NCBI RefSeq assembly: GCF_901933205.1
Contig: NC_044601.1
Span: forward strand, 30,728,352 to 30,792,351
Origin: Camarhynchus parvulus
Lineage: Eukaryota > Chordata > Aves > Passeriformes > Thraupidae
Direction: 5' to 3'
Length of the DNA stretch: 64,000 nucleotides
Shown: positions 1 to 11,818 of the stretch, piece after piece
Position numbering within the stretch: position 1 is the stretch's first letter
Layout of the letters: each line of letters opens with the position of its first letter
Position numbers and translations under genes: made by a program
Notes under the pieces: model-generated
What the model saw: the letters and a program-made list of their open reading frames with translations, nothing else
What the model was told of the DNA's origin: nothing
The model's database searches: none

Positions 1-599
1 TGGGTAAAGTACAGAGAACAAGACAGATGGCTGAAGGCATGCAGTCTGGTGGATGTGGTGGAGTCCCTTGCATGCAATATAATTGGAATAGAAAGACAAT
101 TATTAGGGAATTATTGAAGTAAGGAACATCAGTAAAACAGAAACTGGCACAAACACAATCCCAGTTTGAAGTGTGAAAAGGAGTACATTTTCATACATCA
201 TTTAGTTAAATTCATTGTGGAACTCCTAATCCCAGCACACTGTAAATGGTTAAGATTTGCATAGAGTTCAAAACCAATCTGATAAACTTAAGGACAAAAA
301 GTGATTCAGGAGCTGTTGAATCTAAACTCATCATCCATGAGAGTCAAGTTCTTGGAAGCTGGGAAATCATTCCCAAAAATCCCTCTCTGTGTGCCTCCCA
401 TGTCCTTATGCTCTTCTGCTGGCTAGTCTCGGGGGCAGGATAGTGAGGTACATGGTCTTCTGGTCTCAACAAAGTTGAGGCAAGCCATGTTCTCCATATC
501 ATTGTTTTTGCTCTGATTCAGCTTGTCTATTTTTCCTTATTTTTCAGTTTGTAAGTCCTGCAGGGCAGATGGATTGTGTAGGAGAGATGGATGGTCCCC
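1..599. other. Non-coding flank, nothing recognised
   Basis: AT-rich sequence with no protein frame, repeat family or RNA gene that I recognise. The only sizeable open frame (246-443, 65 codons) is within chance expectation and has no splice-like boundaries. Confidence 0.6.
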
Positions 600-1012
600 T
601 TAGCTCAGGCCCCTTCAGACTTCATCCAAGCATTGCGTTCTGTTTTGGGCCCTAGAGAGGTGACAAAACAGAGGGGATGCAGGAGGCCTCTGTCTGGGTG
701 GGACTGGAGGAGGGGCTGGTTTCCTCTGGAGAAGAGATGTATTTGAGGCAGATGGCAGTATTCTGGCAGTGTCTGGTGGAAAGGGGAGTGACAATGGGCA
801 TAGCTGAAGCATAATGGGCATAAGCTGAAGCTAGAGAGGTTCAGGCTGGATATAAAGACACGCTTCTTTCCCACATGGATAACCAGGCAGGGCAAAAGGA
901 TTCCCAGGGAGGCTAAGGCTTCTCTAATCCTTGGAGGTTTCCAAGACCCAATATAAAAAGTCCTTATAAAGCCTGAGTAAAGTTCTTAGACTCTGTTTCC
1001 ACTGAGCCCTCT
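600..1012 (+). mobile_element. CR1 LINE, old 3' fragment
   Basis: This reads as a diverged piece of the 3' part of an avian CR1 non-LTR retrotransposon in the + orientation. Landmarks appear in the expected order: a segment like the late ORF2 'QFWGP' region near 634-660 (gttctgttttgggccc), the 'gacaatgggcata..ctgaagc' block at about 789-830, the 'ttcaggctggatataaag' block near 840-857, the 'cccagggaggct' block near 903-914, and 'ccttggaggtttccaagaccc' followed by a degraded 'ataaagcc.tgagtaa' block at 930-980. The diagnostic 3' tail is no longer visible, so the end is approximate. No frame is open and the copy is dead. Subfamily unassigned. Confidence 0.7.
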
Positions 1013-3481
1013 GGGCCCAAAGATAATGTAAATGCTAATGAAATGCCATCATTTTGGTGTGTCATTTCTCAGCTTCTGAAATACATGAATTCAGGCCTTG
1101 GCATTTATACTCATGCGAAAAGAGATATTAACTTCAACTTCCTCCTTAACAATAATTACCATTAGACCACTCCATCCCTGTCCTAAGAAAACACATTAGG
1201 GCAGGTTTTCAGCTGTTGCAAGTCATTGCAGTGTCACTGGAACCAAAGAGGCTGTGCTGAGCTGCACCATTTCAAAGTCTTCCCTTACACAGCTCGAATG
1301 TCCATCCCTCACCATGCCCCTCACTCGCCTGAGTGTGGGCGGTAGTCGGGGAAGCTGCAGGGTGCCCGTGGATGTACAGGCAGGTAGATGGGCCAGGAAG
1401 TGGCTTGGCTGGGGCACAAGGCTGTTCTTGTGCTGGGGTGCTCAGAGTTCGCTCAGTCTCAGCCACGCTGGCAGAGAGTCTAGCCAGGCATCTCATACCG
1501 GCACTCAGCATGGGAGGAGGAGGTGGAAGGGAAGCCTGGTGCTGCTGAGCTGACAAGGTTCCCTTTCCCTTTGGAGGGTGCTGCTGGATGGGCAGTGGGG
1601 TGCAGGCACAGCTGTGTCAGTGGCTGTGCTGCAGGGTCCCAAACAGCACACTACAGACCTGCCTTCCGACTGACAGGGGGGTGCTGGCATGGCCCTTTCC
1701 TACTTCAACACTAAATATGCTCTTTAAAGAGGAATGGCCCTTACCTGGGATTTGCTAACTCCAAACATCCATCCTACTCTGTATTGGAATGACCAAGACT
1801 AATGGGCTAGATTATTGCCACCTTTGCCACAGGTCCAGTATAATGCCAAATTTATCTGTTATATAGAAATAGCGAAAGTCCTACCAGTAAGCTCAGTGTT
1901 AAACTAGAACTAGCTTTGGTGTTCTCTATAGGCCTAAAAAATGCTTGTGCATACTTTAGACCTTATCAGTGTCACTCTGCTTGCTATCCATATCCAAAAC
2001 AAAGCATCACCAGGCACCTGTTTTGCTTTGCCTCTTTTCCCAAAACAAAGTGAGGACACAGACAATACAGTGATGGAGCATTTAATCCATGTTCTCTAGC
2101 TGGAGCAGAAAAGAGTAAATGTCCTGGCTGGCAGCAGCAGCTGTGCTTAGAGGAGGAGCTGGAGCCTACCCTCTATGAGCATGGTTTTAATGATGAACAG
2201 GTTTTGAGTCTTCAAGCTAAATTCATCCCAGAAGGAAGCTCCCAGCTGTAACACATCACTGCCACCCAGCAAATGAGGGTCTTGAGCATGATTTCTTAGG
2301 CACACTGTTTCTCTATTCAGTTTTATGTTGCTGTTTCTCCTGCTTCCCTTTCCAAACCCCCATTTAAAAATGAAGATATTGGCTGGTAGGCACTGCAAGG
2401 TAGTGGGAGATATTTTTTCTCGTTCCCAGCAAAGCGTGAAGCCAGGCAGGATATGTTTCCACAGAGGGACCTGTGAACACATGCACTGGCTGCTCATGGT
2501 GCATACTCAGCAGAGAAGAATTTCCGTACACATTTTGGTGTCCCACCTGTGTCCAACCTCTTAACTGCAACACAGAGTGATTGTGTAATCTCATTTATGT
2601 TAGTGGGACTACTTACTATAGCATTACTCATCAGGAAAAGAGATACTCCAGGCAGGCCACAAATACTTAATCATGATCATGCTTAACTTTGTGTATGTCT
2701 GCTTTAGGCATGATTTAAACATGATGCCTTAGAACAGCCACAAGCTTCTGAAAAGTCAGAATAATGCAGGACTAATGTAGTGTTACAAGGAAAAAAACAC
2801 AGGCCAGACAAACAAAGAAAACAATGCAAAGAAAAACAAAAATCAAAGTAAAAAAAAAGCAGGAAAGTAAAAAATATTGCAATACCTGACTGGTTTTTGA
2901 ACTGGTCTATTGGTACCAGTGAGAACATTCCACTTTTTAATATAATGGACTGCTTCAAAAAGCATTAAAAAATATGTTCATGAGGTACATGCCCTGTGTA
3001 CATCACCTGCATATGTGCAAAATAGTTACTGAGTGGGAAAGGTACACCTATTTTTATTGGAGAACTGGAAACCAGGGAGAAGGGGTGTTTTTAGCCCCTT
3101 GTTGCCTGAACAACAAAGCTCTCAGAGTGACACTGCATGTCACTAGTACTGTTCTTTTGAATTGTATGGATTATGACTTTTATGAAATGATTTGTGAAGA
3201 AACTTGTAAGACATTATGTTCAACTTTACTGTCTTTATCTTTGTAATGTATTATATGTCCAGATTGTTTCTGTTTTGCAGTTCTGCTACGTATCTTCCTA
3301 GTGGATAGTGACAGCAGTATATGGTCACAGTTCAAGCATCATAGATGCATGTAAATCATACAAAGGTATATCGAATTTCAGCAGGGTGACTTAGCCGCCA
3401 CTGCCAAAGAGGAGGGAGTCTCTTCACTTTAGCTTGGTCAGATGGGTTGTTGTTCTTCCAATCCTGGCATTCACTCCACAG
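1013..3481. other. Non-coding; contains a GC-richer patch
   Basis: No gene recognised. From about 1204 to 1710 the base composition turns GC-rich, and several overlapping open frames of 60-99 codons occur on both strands. CpG is nevertheless clearly depleted (about nine in roughly 450 bases by eye), so this is not a CpG-island promoter. The rest, 1720-3481, is AT-rich with A-rich runs near 2800-2870 and shows nothing I can name. Confidence 0.5.
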
Positions 3482-3856
3482 GCAACTCATGTCCCAAGTG
3501 ATTTCTTGGAAGTGCCAGCATTTCCTTGTGGAACTTCTTTCACCTCAAACAAGCTCACACCCTTCCTGTACAGCACACTGTAGGACACATGCCAGTTTGT
3601 GCCTTGCAGCAATGTCTCAGCAGGCACAGGAGTTACCTGGATCACACCACTTTTCAAAAGACTCCCGAGCCAGACAGTTTTCAAAACCGTATTTTGCAGA
3701 GCAAAGAATATCTTCCCTGCATTGTGAACAGCTTTTCCTATCACCTTCATCATTTTCTGTGTGTGCACCCCATGAGTATCCTCCTGTTTCGACCAGCTGG
3801 ATGGCAAAATTGAAAAGGAGGGACCAGGCAAGAAAATGTTGGGTTCCAAGTGCCAG
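3482..3856 (+). other. Unassigned open segment with splice-like ends
   Basis: A 375-nt segment is preceded by a pyrimidine-rich stretch ending in CACTCCACAG and followed by CAG|GTGAGG, a good match to a vertebrate 5' splice site. It is open throughout in one + frame (codons set at 3447), and its length is a multiple of three, so it could be an in-frame exon. Against this, the + translation is rich in Ser, His and Cys, as non-coding translations often are. The opposite strand is also open for about 129 codons and gives a more protein-like translation, with short stretches such as KMMKVIGKAVHNAGKIFFAL. I recognise neither. It could be a lncRNA exon, an eroded repeat or chance. Confidence 0.25.
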
Positions 3857-6800
3857 GTGAGGAAGGCTTCTGAATCTAGAGTCTAGAACCAAAGTCTTCC
3901 TTGGTATTATGGAAGATGAATTTTACACAGGGCCCTGGGCCAGCTGAGGGGATTTACAAAAGACCTCACTAATTTTTCAGTTCCTCTTGAAATATGTCCT
4001 TTCAACAGCACAGGATCCTGTTGCTGTCTGCCAGCTCTGCTGAGGTAGCCTTTAGAGTGCTTAGTAGCACCACCTGAAGAAACCTCAACAGAAAGTGTCA
4101 GACTAAATGAATCCTGGAAAACACTGACCTGATGCATAGCTAGGAAGAACAGTAATTTTTCCCGGACAGATGTGTATTTGGAAGAGAAAAATAAACATTT
4201 TGGCTATTTTTTTATGATCCAGACTCTTCTTGCATAGACTTACTTCATCTGGTGCCATGTGTCTGGGTGCTGATCTTCTCTCTTTACAGAAACCAGGCTG
4301 ATCAGGCTTGAGTCTGGCATACACTTCCCTTCTATCACCCTTCTTTATAAACCTTCTTTCTGATTTTTTTTTTTTTAATCATAGGAGGGATGACCAAGGA
4401 TTTCAAACTGCAGACTCTTTGGAAAAAACTGCTAATGCTGCTGCTAAGTTTCTGGTCCAGATCTGTTAATTGTACTTTTCATATCTGGGTTTTCTCCCTG
4501 ATGGTGCAAAAGAGTATGCCTGGCTGTCTCTCATAGCAAAAAAAAAAAAATCAGCAAAACTAAACTCAAACCCAGCAAAATCTCTACAAGAAACAGCCTC
4601 ACAAAGGGTGCTGGAACTCTCAGGCACTGGCCCAGGCTCTCTTCATGGTGGAACCCACCTTGATTTAACAGACAGAGAACTGGCAAAGTGGGTTTTTTAT
4701 TTGTTGAGCTAGGAAAACAGAAGAGAGGTGTGAAAACCATACAGATAGTAATTTTCAGAACATAGATGGAACATTAGATTATCACCTCTCTTTATGATTG
4801 CCTAATTAGACATAACTTTAAAGCCTTTATTTTTAATTTGCAGAGAGGGATCTTTCCTTTCCTTCACTTTTTTGTGCCATCCAGCTGATACTTGTTCAGG
4901 CTGGAAAATCACTGTTTAGACTTACTTTGAAGGTACATAAACACTCACATTAAGAGAATAGCCTCTTAGGTAACTGTACATGCCCTAGTGATCAGGCTTT
5001 TTTCCTGTGCCTTTCATTCTGTATTTGAAGTCCAGTAGGAATCAATCACTCATAGTGGGGCCATCACCCTATCTGTTTTGGCAGACAGGGAGCAGATAAA
5101 AGGGACAGGCTTCCCATTCCCTGCCCCAGCAGAGCCATCCCTGAATGCTAGCTGAGACCCTACCATGAGCAGGGGAAATTGCAGTGGGTCAAAGCCAAAA
5201 CTGATGCAGCCTCCCTGCCATAGAAGTGAAAAAACCCTGCTTCCTATTTTTTATATATCTTTGGTGGTGTTTTGAAAAGTCTCTGCTAAAACAAAACTAA
5301 TCACTTCCAAATTACCTGTCAAAACCTGAGCATATTAATTCATGTCAAGCCCTGCCCATTTTGTGTGATTGTTGACAGGCATAGCTGAAATTCCAGCAAT
5401 GAGAGTGAATGATGGCACCTAGAACTGTACTCAAGGTGCCATTTTGGATTCCTACTTCTGCAGGTAGTCAATGGCAGGAGTATGCTTAAATTCTTAAAAG
5501 TTAATGAATTTATAACCAGTGAAATCACCCCTTCTCTGCCCTAGGATAAAACAATGTCTCCATAGCCTCAGAAGACTTTGAGCCCTGAGGAAAGCAACAC
5601 ATTGTTTGAAATGGGACTGACTAAAATCTGCACTAAAACTTAGATTAATATTTTAAGAAAGAAGCAGGATAGGAATTAAAAGCAAGGGTGTGCCACATCC
5701 AATTTTTTAATTTCTGGGCATGGTATAGAGAACATAATCCACTCAATTGCCTTTTACACAGTGTTCCTTACTTTCCATTAAATGGTCTTCAATTCAATAC
5801 TGCTTAACCCTTTATCTGAAAAATTGATATTTTTTTACTTCAAGGCATGGAAAACTTTCCTAGTGCTTTAAGCAATGCCCACAAGCTAAGCCAATTTTTG
5901 ATACTCAAAGGCTCTTATAAGTGAGGTTTAATTTCCTCTCACCAGCAATCAGGATCAGATTTCTGAAGAGATCCTAGTACTCTTGCATTAAGATTAAGCT
6001 GTGGTATTCTTTCTAAGGAAAGGATCAGAAAATTCCTGAGATGTGTTTCTCTAAAGATGAATACTGGATCCAACTCAAGAAGCCTTAAAGTCAAGAGTTC
6101 TAGTGGATGGAGAAGTCACAAGTGAAAAAAAGAGTGATTTCTGACTCTACCATGAGGGTGCTGTCTAGGAAGTTAAACAGACAGGTAATGGTCATAGAAA
6201 TACTTCGTAGTTTTTGACTTTATAATCTTACAGTTCTTTCAATACAACTTTTAAATGTAAGCTGATAAAATAATAATATTAATGCTAGTTCATGTCACAA
6301 AAAGAGGCTGTAGATAGTTTCAGAAAATACTACAGAAAATACCAGATGGACAAACTAGTAGGACTGTGTTGCAACTGTGATAATTTAGGAGCAGAAATGG
6401 GTCAATGATTGAAGGAGGGTTTTCCGTCTCTTAATTGAAACAATTGATAACAGTAGGAAGAAACTGATGAGCTAGAGAAAAAATGGTCTGCAAAGGTTCA
6501 CTGTATTTTTATACATATGAGCTACTCTGATAGAGGATTTGGCTTCTCCATACAAACCATGTCAGTTAAATAGGCTAAGGAATTGCTTTCTAGACTGATT
6601 TGAAAATTTTTCTTGGATCGCCCTGCTAAACCGTGGGACTTGTTTTCCTGTTGTCTAGGCTCTTCATGTGATGAGGAACACTTTGTGTTCCAAAGTGCAA
6701 ATTAATTATTCATAAAGGTCACAGCAATGCCTTTAAATCAGACCAGTTTTGTTATCTGAATAAGACTTGTTGGAAGAGCAAGCAGCTCTAGCAGTCACAT

Positions 6801-7742
6801 TTTCCCTTGGTCTGAATGATTGCTGTATTTGTTCATACAACAGATGGCCAAGATAGGACTTGAAGAACTGAGTTAAAATAACAAGTACAGCTTTATCATT
6901 AATTGAAAGCTCATGGAAATCAGAAGCCCGTGTCGATCACAGTGACACCTCTGTTTGGTGGCTTTTCAGAGGCACCATCACTTATTTATTTCCCTTTGCA
7001 GCACAAAAAGCCCAACGTGGGCACCCACCCATGCCTAGCATGTGATGGATCTGCGCAGCTGAATGACGACATTGAAATAAGCTTTCCCTTTCCTGTGGTC
7101 AGGTTCTCACTTGGGTAATAACAAGTGCAGAGCTTAATCTGTCTAGAGAATTTTCAATGACAGAGGTATGTCCTGTGCCCTCTCCCCACCAGATACTGAG
7201 CAAAAATGCAAGAGTGGGGATTGCATACCAATAATTGTGAATTTGGTGCTTCTCAGCTGGAGTGGGTCAATCTGCTCAGCTGTTATGTCAGTGCTCACCA
7301 AGAAAATTGTGGATTTTCTGCCGATTTCAGTCACATCAATCTTGTAAATATCATTCAGCCTGTGGTACATGACTACAGCTTACAGACCCTTCCCGTGAAC
7401 TCCTGTCTTTCCTTAGACCCTTGATGAACTGACCTGCTTGTCTGCAATGGTGCCTCTCAATATGCTGGAAAATCTGACAGTGTCTGACAACAGACATTTC
7501 TGGATTCAACTGCTGTAAATAATTTTGGGAATAAAAATAATTTAGAAGATTCCAAGTGTTCAGTGATAGCACAGCTAAGTATTTTCACCAAAAATGTAAG
7601 ATAAGTAGGCAGTCAAAATATTTAATGAACACAAAGCCAAATATCTAATTTCAACATATACATGTAACAACTTATTTTCTAATGTTTTGCTTGGGCTTTT
7701 GAAAGTTATTTTGGATAAAAATAATATAAGTTAAAATTGTGC
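3857..7742. other. Non-coding, nothing recognised
   Basis: AT-rich sequence without a recognisable gene or repeat family. It holds short homopolymer runs (T13 at 4364-4376, A13 at 4538-4550) and a pair of overlapping inverted repeats at 6675-6697, listed separately. Open frames are all 80 codons or fewer and unremarkable. Confidence 0.55.
6675..6697. repeat. Two overlapping short inverted repeats
   Basis: The arms GGAACAC (6675-6681) and GTGTTCC (6685-6691) pair perfectly around a 3-nt loop. The arms CACTTTG (6679-6685) and CAAAGTG (6691-6697) pair perfectly around a 5-nt loop. The stems share bases, so only one can form at a time. Function unknown; this may be chance. Confidence 0.6.
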
Positions 7743-7799
7743 TTTTTTTTTTTTTTGCTAAACATTCTAGGAATTTAACTTTTTTTTTTTTTTTTTTTT
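7743..7799. repeat. Two poly-T runs
   Basis: T14 at 7743-7756 and T20 at 7780-7799, separated by 23 bases. On the - strand these would be poly-A tracts and could be the tail of a retrocopy extending to higher coordinates. No coding relic or AATAAA signal next to them supports that. Confidence 0.8.
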
Positions 7800-10700
7800 A
7801 ATTGCAATTCAGTATTAAATTATTTTTGCCTGGGGAGGTTTCAGGCAATTCTGTATAATGCCACATGTGTCTTTTTCTCTCACCTTCTCAACACCATTCA
7901 TCTCATTACCTGACTGAATTGTTTGTAGGACCTTCTATCTGTTTATCACAACTGGATGTCTTGGTCCTTCCTGGATAGCTGGTGCATGAGCAGGCTGGGA
8001 GCAGGGTGAGGCAGAGGGAGGTCAGGGTAGAACCAAAGCCTGCTTGTTCTTTCTGCAGATATCTCTCACTAGAAGTGGAGAGGGGAAGGAGCTGTGTCCC
8101 ATGTCCCTCACACCCCTTCTCAGCTTCCAGTGCCACCTGCAAGGTGGTGCAGCTCTTTACATGTAAGAGAAGGAAATCACCTTTTCAGGTGGCATATGCT
8201 GCTCAAGCAGATGTGTCTACCTTTTTCATAAAGAAAGGAAAGGGAAAACAGCTGATCTCAGCTGGGCTACCTTCTACAACTACATGTCAGAAGACCTCGG
8301 TCGCTGCCTGATTGTCTCTACCCTAAAGGCAGTCTCACAGTGAAATTTGTGTGTTTAGGCCTTGGTCATTTTGATGGATCAAAACCACAAATAATGCATT
8401 TGAGCTAAGTGGATATTTTAAAAGACATACACACAAACCCCCGAAATCCTGCCAAGTGCATGACAAGCAGTGAGTACATAAAAAAGTCTTCTCCAACTTA
8501 GAGGTGAAGTTTGGGGAAAAGCCCCAAAATGGAGGAGTACCCATTTCATTTATCTAGCTTTATGTTAGTATGAGACATCTAGTAACTTTTCTGAGACCCT
8601 GCCACATTACTTCCACCAGAAAGAACTGCTTCAGAGACCACTGAGGAGCCCTTTTAATACTGATGTCCTGGCTGATCTGGCTGTGGTTGGAAGTGATAGC
8701 CATAAAATCCAGAAAGGTACATTTCCTTTCCGTCTGAGTATTTCCTTTTAAGATGGCAGTTGCTGATGGATAGACACTGTTAGTTTAACAAATAAAACCT
8801 TAGAAGAGCAGATAGAGAAAGTTCTTAACTGTTAAAGTGCATCAGGGACAGCTTTTCCATGTTGATGCTTCCATTTTCAAAAACCCTTACAAAAGCTGTC
8901 ACAAAGACTAAATACAGATAGACCCCCCTGCACAGGGGCCAGGCCGTTCTAAAGCTCAGTTTATTTGTGTTGCCTTTTTTCTCTGATCATGTGACTGTTG
9001 AAATCCATCTACTACGCCTTGTCTTCCAGGTTGCAGGTTTTTGCTGGAGTTTTGTCCCTCACAAGCTGCAATATTAGGATCATTGGTACATCTTAAAGTC
9101 AGTGAAGCTGAAGGGTACCTTTCTGCAACATCCTCCTGCACACATGGTAAATCGTAGATCATTACAGTACAGGTTTGGAGAGGCTTTGAGAACTGTCATA
9201 GTGCCGATGTGTAACATGGCTAAAATAACCACACTGAAGAAATTTCATTGGAAAAGTTAAGATGTTTGAAAACATTTAGCCAACCTAACCAATCTGGCAT
9301 TATAGTGGAAGCTTCCAGCATACATCATAACTCTTAAATGTACTTAATTTTAACATTCACTGTGCTCCACCATGCACAGGTATAAAGAGCAGCCAAAGGA
9401 GTAAGACAGCCACATACATGCTCCACCAATTCTTTTTAGATTGAAGCATACTTTTGCTCCTTCTGGATTTATTTTCCCCTAAGGCAAAGATTATGTTGAC
9501 GTAAAGCTGCATTGCTGGAGGTTATGGAAACACATAGCCATAGTGTTTGCTTTCTCTTCCACATGCCTTGCTCTGCTGAGTCTGTCTCTTACAAAGGCAA
9601 CACCTTTGTTACAGCAACATGTAAAGGGAACTTGTAAGTGACTTCACTCACACTCAAGCAAGTGGAAGAGGGGGTCATAGATGTCATTGTGCCCAAAGCA
9701 GAAGAAAATTCTTCTAGAAGTGAAAATCAGCATGTTCAGACAAGCAGTGCAAGGGTGATACTTCACTCAAGCAAGCATCTCTCTGTATCAGCAGATGCAA
9801 GTGAGGTAGTTTCAGCATGTGGGCGTCAAATGAAACCTAAAGTATACGGTGGACTTAGTGACTCTCCATTTGTTAGCTTTACAGATCTGAGTTTGCAAAC
9901 AGTTTGGATAATTCTGTGACCCAAAAGAAAAGCCAGCTGTTTCCAGGCTTCACTTTCAATCACTTCTTCCTACTCTCTAAAAACAGGAAGAGGAAAAGAG
10001 TACATAAAAAAAAAAAAAAAAAAAATTTAAAATCCTGCTTCCTGTCATAAGAGGCTTCAATTGACAGTCTGTTTTGTTTGATAAAAAGCAGTGTCCTTGT
10101 TCCCTAAGGATCAGCAGGCAAATGGCTACTGCCCAGCAGGGAGAACTATGTGCCACAGAAGAGATTTATGATGTGATGTCCCAAGGATTCAAAGGATTTC
10201 CCTTTCTCAAGTCTTCTCTGGAGCCTGCCCTACCAGGAATATGAGGTAAATCCCCTACTGATCTATCCAAATGGGGGGATTGCCATCAGCCATAATGGGA
10301 AATAAGGCTGGAGCAATCCAACATCCAAACACGTACAAGTGGTTATAAAGAAAACACTCTGCAAGTGTTTTTGCAGTGTTTTTGTTTTCCTACTCTGGAT
10401 CTCAAAGGTCTTTACAGGTTGTCCTCACCATGTATCTCTGAGAAAGGTAAAACCATGTCCACAATGGCATGACTCCTGAATAGGCCAAATAATTTAAGAG
10501 CACTGAACATAAAATCTAGAGCTGTCAGTGTCTTGTGGGTTTGATACCACCACAGGGCATATCAAAATGAAAGTAAAGTGCCAGCAGGCAAAATTTTGAA
10601 ACAGTATCCAAAAGGGTAGTTTTGATTTGAACATAATTTCTCTTTCATGTTCATCTCCCCAGCAAAGCTGCACCTCAGTGGGTAGATCTCACTCCTTCTT

Positions 10701-11651
10701 TTTGCCATTATATGAAGGAAGTTTCTTGCTGTAAAAATGTGAACTAAGAAACCATGGAACTAGGAATGTATTTGAGCCATTCAGTGAGGATTTCCTGCTT
10801 GGAAATGCACAAGACAGAAATAAGATCTGTTGTGGGAGTGGGGCTGTGCAACCTGGATTTCCATGAAGCCTGTTTCTGAATGCTGAATCACCTTCAGGCA
10901 AAAAAAGAATTGCATCTCAGGATGATTTATAATCCTTTGGCTGTATTGTGACTGTAAGTACGATAACGAACTCTCAAGGCAACAATTTATTCTGCTAAGA
11001 TACCCTTTTGCATCACCCTGACAGCATATTGTATATTTATATTGGTTACACATTATATTTACACTCTCTTTACACTCCTGCAACAATGCAAGGAGAACAC
11101 ACAGAAATTAGAACCTTCTTGTTCTTCATACCGAGGGAATGTAATATTCATTATGAACTTCTACTCCAGTTCAACATTGACTACACATAAAGCTGGTTTG
11201 CTTCTGGATACACTTTTTAGTGTTGTCCCAGGGACCCAGTGACTTTGGCCACATTTTTTAAAGTGATTGTGATATGAAGGAGAATGTGAATACACTGTCT
11301 TTCCACCATTCAGCAGCTTGTCATAGGTGTGTCTTGTTCTTCTGTAGGTGCCAAATGCCGTGCTATCACTGCACTGAGCCACTGACCCTTTCCAGGCACA
11401 GCTGAATTCAGGACCACCTGAACTTTGAAGGTCCATCTCTGGTTGCCCCTAGGCCTCAGTTTTCAAACTGATGTCTGTATGGACAATTAGGCTTGGGATC
11501 AGCATCCCCAAAATCATCTGAGAGGTGTGCAGGAAACTATATGAATATGATGCTTCTAGACTTCTCCCTTCCTAGCAAAGATGGTAACTGATTTCCCAAG
11601 CATCACAGAAGAGAGGTGATGGTCCTGTCCTTTCCAATGTTAAGTGCCCAG
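7800..11651. other. Non-coding; one unassigned ORF and a poly-A
   Basis: No gene or repeat family recognised. The frame at 9638-9919 (+, 93 codons from GTG, directly after an in-frame TAA) has a hydrophilic, fairly protein-like composition but no homology that I recognise. It lies about 90 bases before a run of 20 A (10006-10025), which could suggest a processed retrocopy, but there is no AATAAA and no identifiable parent gene. Confidence 0.5.
10006..10025. repeat. Poly-A run (A20)
   Basis: Uninterrupted A20 after tacat. It may be a simple repeat or a retrotransposed tail; no AATAAA precedes it within 30 bases. Confidence 0.85.
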
Positions 11652-11818
11652 AAACGTGCTGGAGTCAGCATCCCTGGAGGTGTTCAAATCTGGTGTTGGG
11701 TGATGTGGTTTAGGGGTTACAGTGGTAGTGGTAGGTTGACAGCAGGATTGATGATCTCAAAGATCTCTTCTGACTTCGATGGAATTTTGATGGAATCTAT
11801 TGAGTCTATGATTCTGAG
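11652..11818 (+). mobile_element. CR1 LINE 3' end fragment
   Basis: A diverged CR1 3' UTR in the + orientation. It contains the 'catccctggaggtgttcaaa' block at 11667-11687, the 'gatgtggttta' block, the 'ggttgacagcaggattgatgatct' segment ending in 'aagatctctt', and a tail in which TCTATGATTCTGAG closes the element at about 11818. Only the terminal 170 bases or so remain, as is usual for 5'-truncated CR1 copies. No coding capacity. Confidence 0.8.

Noticed and set aside
1204..1710. CpG-island promoter
   Set aside because: GC-rich, but CpG is strongly depleted compared with expectation.
3447..3860. Protein-coding gene at 3.4-3.9 kb
   Set aside because: The splice-like ends are suggestive, but the translation is not recognisable and both strands are open. 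Kept only as an unassigned segment and a finding.
6675..6691. Glucocorticoid-type response element
   Set aside because: The half-sites GGAACA and TGTTCC are five bases apart, not the three required.
9638..9919. Processed retrocopy ending in the A20 run at 10006
   Set aside because: There is no AATAAA, no identifiable parent protein and no target-site duplication visible by eye.
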